The notes beneath the pieces were generated by a model. The model saw only the letters and a list, made by a program, of their open reading frames with translations, searched no databases and was not told the origin of the DNA. A program made the translations under genes and the position numbers. Positions 23,657-36,260 of a stretch of DNA of 64,000 nucleotides are shown piece after piece. The DNA is from Ceratodon purpureus (taxonomy: Eukaryota > Streptophyta > Bryopsida > Pseudoditrichales > Ditrichaceae), in assembly GCA_014871385.1 (NCBI GenBank), contig CM026422.1, forward strand, positions 12,135,311 to 12,199,310, in the 5' to 3' direction. Each line of letters opens with the position of its first letter. Within the stretch, counting starts at the first letter, position 1.

Positions 23657-26209
23657 AATGTATCTCTTTATTGTTGAAAAAATCTGGCATTCAAGTTCAA
23701 GCCTTGTCCAAAATTTCTAAAACTATACACCTGGCCATCCCCCATGGGAGAGTGGTGTGCATCAAAACCAAAAGGAGAAGCTAGAGGGTACATAGGAGGG
23801 GGGTGAACAAAAGGTTGCTGCCTATTCTCTACAAATGTTTGTTGTATGCTTGAAGGTGTCATTTGTTGTTGAGTGTCGGGGATGCACTGGGAATCGTCCC
23901 AATCATCCCCCCTGTGCGTCATCTGCAAAGTACAACGGAATCCCCAATCAATCAAGCCGAGAAGAACAACAAAGCCAAAAAAAATTTAAACCAAGAAAGC
24001 AGTCTACAAATTGATCAGAGGGAAAGCAGTCGACAGACCTGTCAATGCAGACAGCGACGAAACAAGGAAGACTACAGACATTCACAGAGAGAGGAAAATT
24101 AAAATAAAAAGAAGCAAACCGAGAAGGGAGAAGGCAGATGGTAATTGAGAGAGAACAGAGAAGGAGTTCTGGACTGATTTTTAAAAACCACAAGAAAACA
24201 GTGAAAATTATAAAAAAATTAAAAATTAGAAAGACAAAACAAACAAGTGAAGTCAATTGGTGACTGAGCGGTCATACTTCTCAAAGCTGCAGAAAACCAA
24301 AGTTTTGAGAAAGTGACTGAGTAAGAGGAGAGATGTGAGTAAACAAGAAAAATGAATAAGAAGATGCAAACAAATGCACCGGGGAGAGATATCAAAACAG
24401 AATGAGAGTGATAGTTAAAAAGAAAAATAAAGAAAATGTCAAGGGAGGGCAAGAGAGTAAGGGGGACAGTGGAGAGACTACGAGGGGAGGCACTTCACCG
24501 AAAGAATGAAGCATACAGTCAAGCAATAGGTTTAATGAAAACAACAAGAAGATTTTTTATTTTTTAAAAAAAAACAAAAAAAAACTGAGTGAATGCTCGG
24601 ATAAAGGGAGAAAAAAGAGAATACACAAAAGGGAGAGGAGTCAAACTGAGGAAATGAGTGAAAGCAATAGTCATCTACAGAAACAAGAGAAATTCAAAAG
24701 AAAAGGAAGAGTGGACAGGTTGGAGAGAGATAGAGATTAGTCAAAACAAGGAGAATAGCGAAACTATACAATCAAGCCAAAAGAAAATAAAGAAAACAAA
24801 AACAAAGACAATGAGTGAAGGGTCAAAGAGATGGAAGAAGAACCTACGAGGGAGAGCAGTCGAAGGGAGGTCATGACTGAAACCAAACAGTCAATTAAAT
24901 GAGAGAAACAAAAAAAATTAAAAAATTAAAAAAAAAAAAAGAGTGAAGTGTCGAACAGATGGAGGGGAGAGACTGCAAGGGAGAGAGGAGAGGGAGAAAA
25001 GAGAGAAACAAACGAAAATACAGTGGGAGGGAGAGCAAGAAATTAGAGAGGGAGAGACTTAGATCAAGAACAAAACAAAAAAAAAAAAAAAAATTAAAAA
25101 AATGAGAAGAGAACAGGTGGGAGTGGGGAGAGAGAGTGGACCGCATACAAGAGGGAGAGCAATTGACAAGGGTTTGGGAGAGAGAGAGTAGTCCAACACA
25201 ACAAAATAAAGTAAAAATAAAATAAAAGTAATGGACTCAACTCCAAGCCCTTGGACTGGGGACCCCAAGCCCTTGGCCTGGGAATCCCAAGCCCTTGGAC
25301 TGAGGACCCCAAGCCTTTGGCTTCGGGTCTCTCCACTTTCCATGTGATGTAAAAAAGCAAATGGAAAACAGTAAAGAAAACGAAAACTGAAAACTGTGTA
25401 GGAGTAGTTCAAATAAAAAAAGGAAACAAAAAAACAGTATCCAAATCAGTGTAAAACAGTGAGACCAAACCAGCGAACACCAAACAATATCCAAATTAGT
25501 GAACAATATCCAATTCAGTGATTTAAACACCAAACACTATCCAAATCAGTAAGACCAAAAGGTGAACAGTGAGACCAAGCCACTGAAGAATTAGATATTG
25601 GAAAAAAGAGAAAAAGTTAGATGGGAAGGCAAGCGACTTGACAAATCAGAAATTGAAAAAATATTAAAAAAAATAATGGAGAATTGAGAGCAATCGGGAG
25701 AGCAATCAAAGAGAGTGGACAATATTTCAAAGCCGAGAGCAATCGACAAGGGTTTGGAAGAGAGAGAGCAGTCTAACAAAAAAAAAAGTAAGAGAGACAA
25801 AAGAACAATCAAAGTAGCATTCAAAGAGAGTAGACAACATGCGATAGGTAGAGTAGTGGACAAGGGTTTGGGAGAGAGAGTAGTCCAACAAAAAAAAAAA
25901 GAAAGATAAAACAGCAATCAGAATAGCATTCAAATTTCAAAGAGAGTGGACAGCATGCGATAGGGAGAGCAGTCGACAAGGGTTTGGGAAAGACATAGGT
26001 GAACCAGAACAAAAAAATAAAATTAATAATTGGAGAAGAGAGCAATCAGGAGAGGTTGGAGAGAGTGGACAACATGCGAGAGAGAGGAGAGGGGTTTGAG
26101 AGGGAAGAAACTGTGAAAGCAAGAGAAAATTTAAAGAAAAAATGAAAGAAGAGGCAGTGCAAAAATGCAAAAGAACATTGAGAGACACCATAAGCACATG
26201 AGACAGAGA
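23657..26209. repeat. Purine-rich interior of the Harbinger element with degenerate tandem repeats
   Basis: The plus strand is dominated by A and G. Between about 25125 and 26100 a degenerate unit containing GAGAGTGGACAACATGCGAT and GACAAGGGTTTGGGAGAGAG recurs about five times at uneven spacing of roughly 115 bp or more. At 25247-25322 a unit of about 22 bp built on CCAAGCCCTTGG recurs four times. Long frames on the minus strand here (Phe-, Leu- and Ser-rich) are products of this bias. Confidence 0.7.
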
Positions 26210-27401
26210 TTAGAAGGGGGAAAGCGTACCTATGGCATCGTCTTTGAGGGAGTCTTCTGGACATACAACCGGCTCAGGGGGGTTTGTCATGCGGGGCTCC
26301 TCTGTCATTGTAGTCATTGAGGAGGGTGGGGACGGAGAAGCAGGTACAGTGGTCGCGGGGGTAGAAGTAGGTACAGTGGTCGTGGGGGTAGAGCTTGGCA
26401 GTCGCTGCCGCTTTGCGCCCTGTGACTCCGATGCCCTTTCTCGCAACGATCTTTCAGCAACCCTCTCCCACATCAGTTTGTCGTACTCCTCCCTATCCTT
26501 CTCGGCGGCTCTCTTTTCTTGCTCCATCCTGCGTTTGATTCTCTCAAGCTCCTCCTTCCTCCTAAGCTGGAAGTATTCGCGGGCATCTTCATCAAGTTCT
26601 TCGATTGGCATCCGGAACAAGCTCATGGCAGCGTGGTCTGCCACGGCCTCGGCCTTCCTCATGTTAGCTTCAGCCATCTGCTCGGTAGCACGAGCTGTAG
26701 ACTTCAAAATCGCCTCTCTTCTTCCCTGCTCTGCAAGGTCGGCCTTCGCGGCCTTGTTCCCTTGCGGCCGTGCAGGGCGTGAGGGGAAGCTCTCCTTCGT
26801 CACAACGGTTACCTCCTCTTCTCCGGGTGCTCCATCCGCTCCTACTCCATGGCCTCCTTCGGGGCTCCCGCTGCTCTGGCCTCCACCATCAACCGCAGCT
26901 GCAACTGCTTCCCTCCCTCGAGCCATGGTAGCCGCTGAAGCTCCTCCTTCTCCTACATAATACATTCTTCCGCTGGACATCTAAGGCAGACTGCCACCAC
27001 CTCGGTACCTCCTTCAGAATGTGCCAACAATGCAAAAATGGGAAGGTTTGCTGCTTGGGATGTCTATGCTTGTAGTATTCCAATGCTCTCTCTAAGACAT
27101 CCTCAGCTGAAACCATAGACTCCCTTGAATCTGCAACTTATTTGTACACACCTACAAATTTCGCAACATCATGTTTCAAATGACTCCACTTAGACTCAAG
27201 AGACCTGGCAGGACGGATAGGAGCATATCTTGGTTTGGTGTGATTGAAGTGTTGTGATGCGCTTCCAAAACGCCGTGTTGCATTGCCCATTGCCACACAC
27301 AGGATCCTGCGAAGCAAACAAAAACTCCTACACAAGCATCTCTCCTCATCAGCACTAAAGTTCTTCCCCTTCTTTCCCCTTCCCGCCTCAAAAGCTGCCA
27401 T
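26210..27401 (-). pseudogene. Harbinger ORF1: Myb/SANT-like DNA-binding accessory protein, decayed
   Basis: The frame opens at the ATG at 27401 with GRGKKGKNFSADEERCLC, the start of the Myb-like domain typical of PIF/Harbinger ORF1. Further pieces are recognisable in shifting frames: QDPVCGNGQ, RPARSLESKWSHLKHDVAKF, ALEYYKHRHP with FPFLHCWHILKEVPRWW, and a charged C-terminal helix region with EYFQLRRKEELERIKRR ending at 26210. Intact relatives run through these in one frame. Here there are at least three frame changes and an in-frame TAA just after KFVGVYK. In the family this protein enters the nucleus with the transposase and helps it bind the termini. Confidence 0.8.
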
Positions 27402-27823
27402 CCTGGCGCTGACTACGCAATAGAGTGTGGAAAATGTCTCCCTCCAAACTGTGAAAATTTGGCAAGAGCAGGGCTGCTTTGGAGAGTCACGGCAAGGTGG
27501 CGAGGGAAGTAGCCCGACCATTGGGGGGTGGATAACGCCGCGGGCCCGCCAATTGCCATTGGCGGGGTCCGTTGGCGCATGATTGGGGATGCTCTTAGAG
27601 CAAGCTCTGGCTTATGTCTATGGCCGAGGCTGCGCAGGCTGCAGCAGCTGCAGGTGATGGGGCAGCTGCCACTAATACTTCTATGGCAGAATATGGTGGA
27701 GATGGTTAGAAGGACTCCTTGAACCTGTGCTCAAATGGCTACGTTGTAATTTAAACCATGAAGGTTTCTAGCCTCACCAATGTAAATATAATGTAAAAAG
27801 AGGGTGCACCGTAAGCAGATTAC

Positions 27824-27899
27824 CTCTTCTTCCATTTGCAGAGAAGCCAGGACATCTTGCACAGATGGATCGTTTAGGTCTTCTCGTCTACTCCAAGTA
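27824..27899 (-). pseudogene. RPN10: RPN10 C-terminal exon remnant, opposite orientation
   Basis: On the minus strand the sequence reads LLGVDEK, then after a frame change DLNDPSVQDVLASLQMEEE, followed by a GTAATC donor. Plant RPN10 proteins end with LPGVDPNDPSVKDLLASL, so both parts match. It lies 115 bases from the plus-strand RPN10 fragment but faces the other way, which means the locus was rearranged or assembled from separate copies. It is not translatable as it stands. Confidence 0.65.
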
Positions 27900-29598
27900 A
27901 CTGCTAGTTACAACCAATGGCATATGTTGAATTAGCCTTGGTTCTCACAATATGTTCACCTTTAAACGTCATATGCTTTCCTGATACCACTTCCAAAATC
28001 TCTTTTAAACTCCATTTTAAGCATTATTTTATTTTTAATTTGCTTGAGCTCTATTCTAAGAAAGTATAAATCTCTTTAAGGTGCTCAGATTGACATTCTA
28101 AAAATCCAATTTGATATAATGGAGTGTAAGTTATGAGCAAGATTCTCTTAAAAAAAAATCCAGCCCCTCGGGCTGGGTCTGATGTTTAAGGGTTAATGAG
28201 CAATGTTTCAACAATGAACTACTATTCAGATCTGTCTATTTCCCCCCGTGAAGCTGTGTTGATGGGGTGGCTCGGAGGCCAGGCTCAGGGGGTGGGAGGG
28301 GAGGGGGCAAATCTCTGCCCCTATTATTTGCCTTGAGTGAGGGTCCTAGTTATCTCAAGGGGACCGCCTTTGGGTAATTTGGGGCCTATGCGACAAATTT
28401 TTTAAAAAAAAAACCAAAAAAAGACCAGGACCCCAAAACGAGGAGGGACAGCAAAATTGAAACCACCGAGCCTAGCAACCGAACCAGCGGTTGTGGTTTG
28501 GTTGCACCTCTCGTCAGGGGAAAATATAGAGACCGTACTATTTGCGCGTGGTTTGAATTGTAGATTTGATCGTCTCCACTAGATTCTTTTCCTAGAGGCA
28601 AACCCATGACAGATTCACGATGTGGATATTTTGACATAAGATTGTTCCTATTTCGTAACCAGAGAATGGTCCCAATTCGCCGAATGTATTCACTTCACCG
28701 GATATCAAACTCACCATGCCTATCTGAAACTGTGTAAGATACAATCTATAATCACTAGCTATGAGATCCTTCTGTGAAAACTTTGTCTCCGAGACCTGTG
28801 GACATGGTGGGAGTCTCTAGTTATAAGTTACATACATGACCCAAATTCTTGTTACATACAGCGGACCAATATGGTACTCGAGGGAGCCTTTCGCAGCTTT
28901 TGATCTCAACGGTGGTATTTTTTGAGATTTTACCCGATGTAGTTGTTTGTTTTTGTGTTGGGTACAAAACCAAGTTACCTCTGCATTCACCGTTTCGGAT
29001 TTTCAAAACTATTTCATTATCTATGCAGAAATATGGCAAAAAGCCAATGAGGTTGCATTTTTCTCCAAACAAGGATGTCAATCAAGGGTTAAACTTCATG
29101 CCATGTCCCTCACTGATTACATCCAGGCTCAATGTTTAGAAATAAGCATGAATAAAACCAACCGAGACCCAGTTTCAATCAGGTTTTGAAGTATCAAACA
29201 CTCATGAAACTTATCAATTCCATTCTGTCAACTCTAAACTGCGACCTAGTCTCTCCCAAAACTAGAGAAAACTTTAAAAAATACTCAGAAATAGAGTAAA
29301 ATAAGAGCAAAAACGAGATGTCCGAAACTCTGAGAAAGCCCCAAATCATGCAATCCAATAACCTCCGACGCCGTTGCCGATCACAAAGCATTTCAATGAA
29401 TTGCGGTGACTCGAAACACAATCAACGAGTCATGTCTTGAAAAGTGAACTCAACGAGAGAAGGCGGCGACACAAGACACTTCGGCAGCTAAGTTGTTTTC
29501 ATGGCGGAAGGAAGCTTTGAAGCTCGGAAGTGTGAGTACTGATTGCTGAGGAGTTCTGTGAGCTTCGGCATTTCAAGGATACAAGGTGAGGTGCAGCG
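27900..29598. other. Intergenic DNA upstream of the iminopeptidase gene
   Basis: No gene is supported. There are scattered short poly(A) runs (for example near 28400) and a small palindrome CCAGCCC CTCG GGCTGGG at about 28161. The last 150 bases before 29599 probably include the leader and promoter of the proline iminopeptidase gene. Confidence 0.5.
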
Positions 29599-32500
29599 AT
29601 GGAGATAGTGGTGAGGATGTCCGCTTGTGCGCCCGTGCTGGTGCCCGCAGCGGTGTCGACTTCGTCTCTACCGCGGCGCTCTGTTCCGCTCGTGAGAACT
29701 CTGCGCTGGACAAGAGGCGGTACGCGAGGGCGCGTGCAGAGGACGCGGTGCTACCGGGAGGAGGGAGCTGGAAGCGGCGGTGCAAGTAGCTCGCCGGAGC
29801 AGCAGTCAGGTCAGAGTTGTGTAGTTTTGAATTTGCGCTGAATTTGAAACCCTAGGGGGAGCGCTTCGAGAATTGCTTGGGGAGTTTCCCTCGGCGGTTG
29901 AGGAGCATGTAGTTGATTCTATTCGATTTGCTTGTCAATGTGCTGCGAGACTGCTTGCAAAGTTTGTCAAGGCGTTTGGGGAGCATGTAGTTGAATTCTA
30001 TTCGGTTTGCTTATCAATGTGCTGCGAGATTGCTTGTCATCAGGATTTTGTTGTACCGGAGGGATTAGCTGAAATTATTCTCTGGATTTCTGGTAGCTCT
30101 GATCCGGGATGGCGAGTTGCAATGGTCAGAATTATGCTCCAGCTTGCTGCTCATGTTCTGCATAACGTTTGCGCTGAATTTGAAGCCTTAGAGCAGCGAG
30201 TGCTTTGACGATTGCTTGCAGAGTCTATCACGGCTTTTGATTGGTTCTATTTAATTTGCTTGTCAATGTGCTGCGAGATTGCTTGTAAATACGGCTGGAG
30301 TTTTTTCGTTGTGCCGGAGAGATTAGCTACAATTGTTTTCTGGTTTTCTGGTCGCTCTGATCCGGAAAGGAGAGTTGCAATGTCTAGAATTATGCTCCAG
30401 CTTGCTGCTGATGTTCTGCACAGCGTTATTAGCTTGTCGAGTTTTATGAGCTGGTTTTAGTACTGACGGGGTGTGGATATGGATGTGGAGTAGGTGCTGG
30501 AGGGAAGACGCCGTTTGTGCTGGATTCGGAAGTAACGACGTCGGGAAATCTCTATCCGCCGTTGCAGTCTCATAAGAAGGGACATCTGCAAGTTTCGAAC
30601 CTGCATTCCGTCTACTACGAGGTGTTCGGAAATCCTAATGGGAGACCTGTTGTGTGTGAGTTTCCACCTTTGTGTCTTCCTGATTGAAGTGGCATTTTTC
30701 TGATGTATTTCTGAGCTCCTGTTATGGTCCTTTTAGTTGAACAATTGCGGTTCTCACACTTTCACAGGGCTGAATGTGAAATTAAATGAAAGAGAAACCC
30801 ACAGTTTAATCCTGTTGCATTTGCTGTTTAACGAGCTCTCGTGATTTCATCGATAGTTGTGATATGGAAGTAAGTTTTTAGAATTTATTCCTGTTTGCAG
30901 TATGATTTGTGAGATTATCTGCAAATGAAGTCCAGTTTTCATGTGCTCTGATGTTTTGAACCTTGAGCTTTGTAGATGATTTCTTTGATCTTGTATGAGG
31001 TGCAGTTCTTCATGGAGGTCCAGGGGCAGGCTGCTCGGACAGACACGCACGATTCTTTGATCCTCAGCACTATCGCATCGTGCTTTTCGATCAGAGGGGG
31101 TGTGGAAAATCGACTCCTCGAGGATGTCTAGAGGAGAATACGACGTGGGATTTAGTGTCTGACATAGAGCAACTGAGGCAACATCTTGGAGTGGCTAAGT
31201 TCGTGCTCTAGCTCCCCTTATTTACCATTCTCTCTGGTCTTACCACACTCGACACTGTCGGCTTCTCTGCATTTGGACGTAAGGCTCAGTCAATGTATTG
31301 TTTAGTACGTTCGATAGAATCTGAGATTTGTTTGAGGGATTTATCACTGGTGGTTCTAGAATACTGGTAGGTGATTCTTTAACATCAGAGGTACTAGTCA
31401 TTGGCATCGGCATTGTAGAGCAGCGAATGTTGGTTGTGAAATTGCTACACTTGTTAGCCATTTTCGTGAGATTGATTGGAAAAATACTCTGCAGGTGGCT
31501 TGTAATGGGAGGATCCTGGGGTGTGACGCTCGCTTTGGCATATGCACAGTCTCATCCAGATTCAGTCGCTGGCCTCATCTTACGTGGTGTTTGCCTTCTA
31601 CGGCCCCAAGAAATTGATTGGTTTTACAAACAGGTATTTCAGACGTGATGCAATTACTGCTCTTTTTATTTTCAAGGAGAGCTATAGTGTGGTCGTTGTA
31701 GTGCGTAATGGAGGTTGCTTCTGTAAATTTGCCATGGGACCCTTCCTCACCCGCTGCTTGCCAGTTCTGTCGATTGCCACTAGCGATTGACAATTGCTGC
31801 ATCGTCAAATCCTAACGATAATGCGAATTCAATCATCAATCTCAACTTTAAATCCTCGTTTCTTTCTAGGGTGCGAATGCTCTGTACCCTATGGCATGGG
31901 AAGAGTTATTGTCGGTGTTGGAGCCGGATGAGCGAAAAGATGTGTTGTCTGCATATTATAAGCGTTTAACAGGAGATGACACCTCAATCCAACAGCGAGC
32001 GGTACGTTGTTGTTTACGCTTACGTCTCACTCGTTCACATTCCGATGCTGATCTCTATGCATGAAGCGATGAGATAGTTATAACCCAAAGTAGACCAGGT
32101 TTTTAGTAGTGTGAAGCCGATGGTTGCTATTTCTCGCACCTTTTTTGCCTCTCCTCATCTTGATTCACATACTTTCAAATTTGTTTTCCTAAGACGGTGG
32201 ATATCGAACTACTGGGCTATCCGGATGTAGCTCTTTTAGGTGCCTTATATTTTAACCTGCATATCATCGTCTATTAATCAATTACAGTGGTGGTCTACTG
32301 CAGGCTCAAGCGTGGTTAAGATGGGAGATGGGACTGAGCTTTTTTTCTAAATCTCCATACTTGGTTGCGTGGAATGGTAAAAAGTATCAGAACTTGCTAT
32401 CACCCCTGGTAAGATGAAATTCATGTCGATCAGGCCATGTATTCATCAATATGAAATCTTATCTCGTCTTCAGCAGATAATCTAATTGGTGATTGTTGAA

Positions 32501-33776
32501 ATTCAGGTAGCTGGTGCAGAAACAACTGAATCCAGTCAGAACAAGGAAAGGGGCCCTCAAAGAGCACCAGCAGGTACGAGGATTCTATTCTCTCTTAACT
32601 TTATCAGTGACTCGTTTAGTGACTCTTAACTTTATCAGTAACTTTCTTTTGTTTTGGTGCACATGTTATTAGTGACTGGTTTCTTCTCAAATTCGCAGAA
32701 TGAGGGTACGTTGTATCTTTTACTACCGGTACATCACAATTAAGGACTCACAGGTTTATTTCGTAAACTACAGGACAACCTCCAACTCCAGGACCAGCAC
32801 CCACGTCGTCTTCAACCACATCACAGACACAGTCCTCGTCACAGCCATCTCCATCCTCATCATCAGCGTCGAGTTCCACCTCTGAATCCTCATCAAGTAC
32901 TTCACAAAACAAGGGATCTTACTCATCGCAAGTGGCTCAAGCACGCTTGGAGAGCCATTATTTTGTGAGTATTAAACCGATTTATGACTTGCTTGTAGGT
33001 GACCCAGTGTTGCTGCCCTGCATGATTCTGAAACGTTAACATTCTCTTGACTTGAACGTTGAAGCTATTCTGGAGTTCACTTATGGGAATTTGGTAGTAT
33101 ACCTGCGTTTTGTATCTGACTTTCTAATCCTCATTTCTTTTGGGCTGGAGTACAGATAAATGGAGGTTTCTTTGACGATGATCAGTTGATACAAGGAGTT
33201 CCAAAAATGCGTCATATACCAGGAATTATAGTTCAAGGACGTTATGACTTTGTCTGCCCTATTGCAGTAAGCGACTTGTTTTTCTCTAGTCACGCTTTGA
33301 CCTTTGGGGTTGTGAGCATCTTATTTTCGTATCATCCTGCTGCAGTTAATTCTTGGATCTTGACCGGTTTTAAATGTCTGTTAGAAAATGCAAACGGGTG
33401 GAAAAAGCAGATTATTACTTTTTAATATATTGATATTGTTTGAAATTTTCAATGATAATAATAATGTTTGAATGTGCTGGTATATGTGTAGAACGCCTTC
33501 GACCTCCACCGAGCATGGCCAGAGGCTTATCTTAGAATAGGTACACCTCTTGCATTTTTATCTGCTTTGTGAGTCCAGCTGGTTAAGTACGTTCACATAC
33601 ATATTTGACATATTTTCTTGATAGAATTCTTATTTTCAGGCAACAAACAAGCGGAAGATCCTGATGGTTCATGTATGTGTGATTCAGTGCCAAATGCAGG
33701 GCATTCAATGTATGACGAAGGCATCCTGTATGAGCTTGTGCGAGCTGCGGACTCTTTCAAAAACTTGAAATATTAG
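29599..33776 (+). CDS. PIP: Proline iminopeptidase (alpha/beta hydrolase, peptidase family S33) with Ser/Pro-rich insert
   Basis: Eleven exons close in phase to 498 residues: 29599-29809, 30494-30655, 31006-31198, 31495-31633, 31870-32001, 32304-32408, 32507-32573, 32774-32964, 33156-33266, 33492-33540 and 33640-33776. Family landmarks are HGGPGAGCSDRHARFFDP (from residue 127), FDQRGCGKSTP, the nucleophile elbow GGSWG (Ser196), RYDFVCP (Asp431) and NAGHS (His475), so the triad is complete. The enzyme removes N-terminal proline from peptides. Residues 1-70, Arg/Ser-rich with few acids, look like an organelle transit peptide; exon 1 is the least certain part. Exons 7 and 8 add about 75 residues rich in Ser, Thr, Pro and Gln (315-390), absent from usual plant enzymes. 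About 14 extra residues precede the catalytic His region. Confidence 0.9.
29835..30445. repeat. Diverged tandem duplications inside iminopeptidase intron 1
   Basis: The block GCGCTGAATTTGAAACCC at 29835 recurs as GCGCTGAATTTGAAGCC at 30171. ATTATGCTCCAGCTTGCTGCT at 30131 recurs at 30388, 257 bases on. The core TCAATGTGCTGCGAGA occurs three times, near 29936, 30015 and 30264. The intron thus grew by overlapping duplications. Confidence 0.75.
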
Positions 33777-35276
33777 TGTCTTGCACCTTAGTAATTTGAA
33801 ATCAACCAAATAAAGTTCCCGCTTGAAGATCTCATGTATTCATACAGGCATACACTTTGGACCGAAGTGCCAACAGTTCCTAGTTACCTGTGGTAGAGTT
33901 CGTATATTTTTTGTACAAGGGCACGAGCAAGGTGAATTGAGTAAGCTTGCTGCATACGATTCTTATTTGGTCGCTTGACCAAGGTGGATGCAAAAAAAAT
34001 CAGTACAATAAAAAGGTTTCAAATGGACAAGTTCAGAGGTTAAACTCTCGCATTGGAGGGGATCTGATCCGCTGTTTTCTGGTATATGCCACTATGTCTG
34101 GTTTAAGAAATGACATCTTCAGCCCTGGAGAAGGACTACTCCGAAAAGTCTTCAGTGAGAAGCATTTAGTGAGCAAGCCGGGCAGGTAACGTCCATCTGC
34201 GGTACAAAAGTAATGTAACCCCAAAACCGACATTGAACCAACAAACCACCAGTATCTACGCCCCGTAAAATATTCTAAACACCAGATCGAACGCAGCAGG
34301 TACAGAATGCCGGGCTTAGGCACAGCGACGGGTCTGGGTCCTGGCCGCCAGTGAAAGCAGCCACGCAAGGATCGAGACCACTCGACGCATCTAGGCGCAG
34401 CTGGGCCTGGCGAAGTCCAATGGGGTGGTGCCTCGCATCGCCCTGGGCATCCCCCAAAGTGCCGCATCGCTGACCCGAAGGGCTTCGTCTGCCAAGGTAC
34501 TCGATCGATCCATCGCACTTCACCACACCATTCCTACTCCCTTACGCTGCTTTCTCAGCTGCTTTCTCAGATCCGTATTCAGGTCAATTGTACCATTTCT
34601 TGGCACAAATCTGAAAACTGCATTTCTATGGAACTAGGCTTAGAATCGGTCCGGCCGACAGTTAGTGCCCTCCGATATGAGAACTCGTAGAGCTTTTGGT
34701 GTCAGCAGTTCTCTAGGTTTGGAACTTTGTATCTTGCAACATATGCAATATTATTGTTTAGATCATTTCGATGATGCCTTTGACAATCAATCATGCGAGA
34801 GCAGAATCGCAGCTTCACAAGTCGGAATAACTAGTTCCTTGCTATGAATGCATTATTACTGATCAATGAATGGTCTTCGCCATCCCAATATGGGTGGGTG
34901 TGGATCAGGTTTTATTCTATTTCCACACCTGAGCAATCTGATAAATCAGTCATCGCTCATGAGCCAATGTTTCATATTCGAATTCAAAGATGTAGCTGGC
35001 CAGGTCCATGGGTTAATCGAACTCTGGACATGTCATCTTGAATATGATCTTCAAATCCAGATTCTTAATATCTGTGTCAACTCATGTCTGACTCACTGAG
35101 GGATTCATCCCAATTCCGAAATACAAGATCACCCCGTGGAGTTTTTTCTTTACTTTTCGTTTTATTTTCAATTAAAGAAGGCGTAAAAATTGGATAGTGT
35201 TCGAAACACACATGGCCCCAGTGTTCGAAACACACCATCTTTTTCAGAACCGCAGTCAAAAGCCCTGATGAATTAC
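33777..35276. other. Spacer between the iminopeptidase gene and the CACTA element
   Basis: This stretch contains the iminopeptidase 3' region at its left end. At 34260-34640 there is a GC-rich block with open frames on both strands that resemble no family. The rest is AT-rich, with nothing recognised. The TAC target duplication of the CACTA element is at 35274-35276. Confidence 0.5.
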
Positions 35277-35281
35277 CACTA

Positions 35282-36260
35282 CTGCAAAGGGGGGAGGAGA
35301 CGAGGCAATCTGCGAGGGAGGGGACGACTGCGGACGCGTCGATCGAGGCGCGTCGAGGGCCTGTCGGGTTCCCGTCGAACTGTCCATGTGTCAGTTAGCT
35401 TTCGGCAATGCCAGGTGCCCCTGGTCACTCTGTGGGTCCGGGCATCATTGTGAACGGGCAAAGCAAATTAAAACTTTGGGCAGCCCATTTCTAAAGAGTT
35501 GGTCGCAGTTGGATGATGGGTTTCGTCAACGCAAATCCAAATGACTGATATTTATCTACCACGGCCAGTTAAAATCCTACTTCACCTGTCCATGTTTGTA
35601 ACGTGGTGTTACCTGGTACTAGCTACCCTGGTTGATATCCGGGATATGGGATCCTTTTCATATGTCCGGAATAGGACCTCCGTATGACTTCGGTGAAGTT
35701 TATATCCGTTTCCGTAGTAGAGGTCCGTCGAGAGGTGCAGGTCGTTGTTTATGTCCGCATTTGTTCCGGGTATATTCTACGGATCAAATATTCGTAAATT
35801 GAGGACAAAATTCTATTATGGTTAAAGTAGGTCCCACGATATAGCCCTTTTTTTAGAACGTGTTCGGTTCTTTTTAAAGTTACGGCAGGTGGTCCAGGAT
35901 ACGTTGTCATGCTATCTAAATCGGGGATACTGATTTTTTCTATATATACGTATATTTTCGCTGTATAAATTTAGAGACAATCGTGGTAAATTTTACATAT
36001 GCATCATCGACCGCTGAATATTCTGTTCGGCCAGATTTAGAAGAACATTAATTACTGCCGGATTACTCTGTTAGGACATAATCTGCATGCATCATCCATA
36101 ATTCCACGGTCTGCTCAGTCCATGGAATGTATGAAGTGCAAATTTCATTGATATTAAAATGTCCATCGTCACAAAGGACTACACTTTTGCATTACAACGT
36201 GTCTAGCCCGTCATCCGTGGTAGACAAAGAGACAATGTACTGATACTACCGAACTGAAGG
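35282..36260. other. Left subterminal region of the CACTA element
   Basis: About 100 GC-rich bases inside the terminus are followed by non-coding sequence with recurrent short words such as ATCCGGGATATGGGATCC and TCCGGAATA around 35640-35770. Repeated subterminal words are typical protein-binding sites of CACTA elements, but I cannot define a consensus by eye. Confidence 0.4.

Larger units (their letters stand above)
21965..27594. mobile_element. PIF/Harbinger DNA transposon, 5,630 bp
   Basis: The element is bounded by inverted termini GAGCATCCCCAATC (14 identical bases, 21965-21978 and 27581-27594) and flanked by TTA on both sides (21962-21964 and 27595-27597). This is the standard 3-bp target site of PIF/Harbinger. 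It carries the two expected genes in convergent orientation: a DDE transposase on plus at the left end and a Myb-like accessory gene on minus at the right end. Both are disrupted. The interior from 24 to 26.2 kb is purine-rich repetitive DNA. Confidence 0.93.
21938..27709 (+). pseudogene. RPN10: RPN10 (26S proteasome ubiquitin receptor) exon fragment split by a Harbinger insertion
   Basis: After an acceptor TTGTTACAG the sequence reads DDDKLTALL (21938-21964). It resumes beyond the transposon at 27598 as EQALA, and after one extra T as MSMAEAAQAAAAAGDG... up to a TAG at 27707-27709. LLEQALAMSMAE is a ubiquitin-interacting motif and corresponds to the second such motif of plant RPN10. The extra base shifts the frame, and no N-terminal VWA exons lie nearby, so this is a broken fragment. 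The 5.6-kb Harbinger element sits exactly between two codons of the motif. Confidence 0.72.

Noticed and set aside
24895-26197. Many Phe/Leu/Ser-rich minus-strand frames that look like membrane proteins
   Set aside because: They are translations of purine-rich repeats in the Harbinger interior.
26232-26960. 242-codon plus-strand frame
   Set aside because: Antisense to the Harbinger ORF1 remnant, which has the family signature on minus.
34033-34518. 161-codon minus-strand frame in a GC-rich block
   Set aside because: Starts or ends at no splice or family landmark; the opposite strand is also open.
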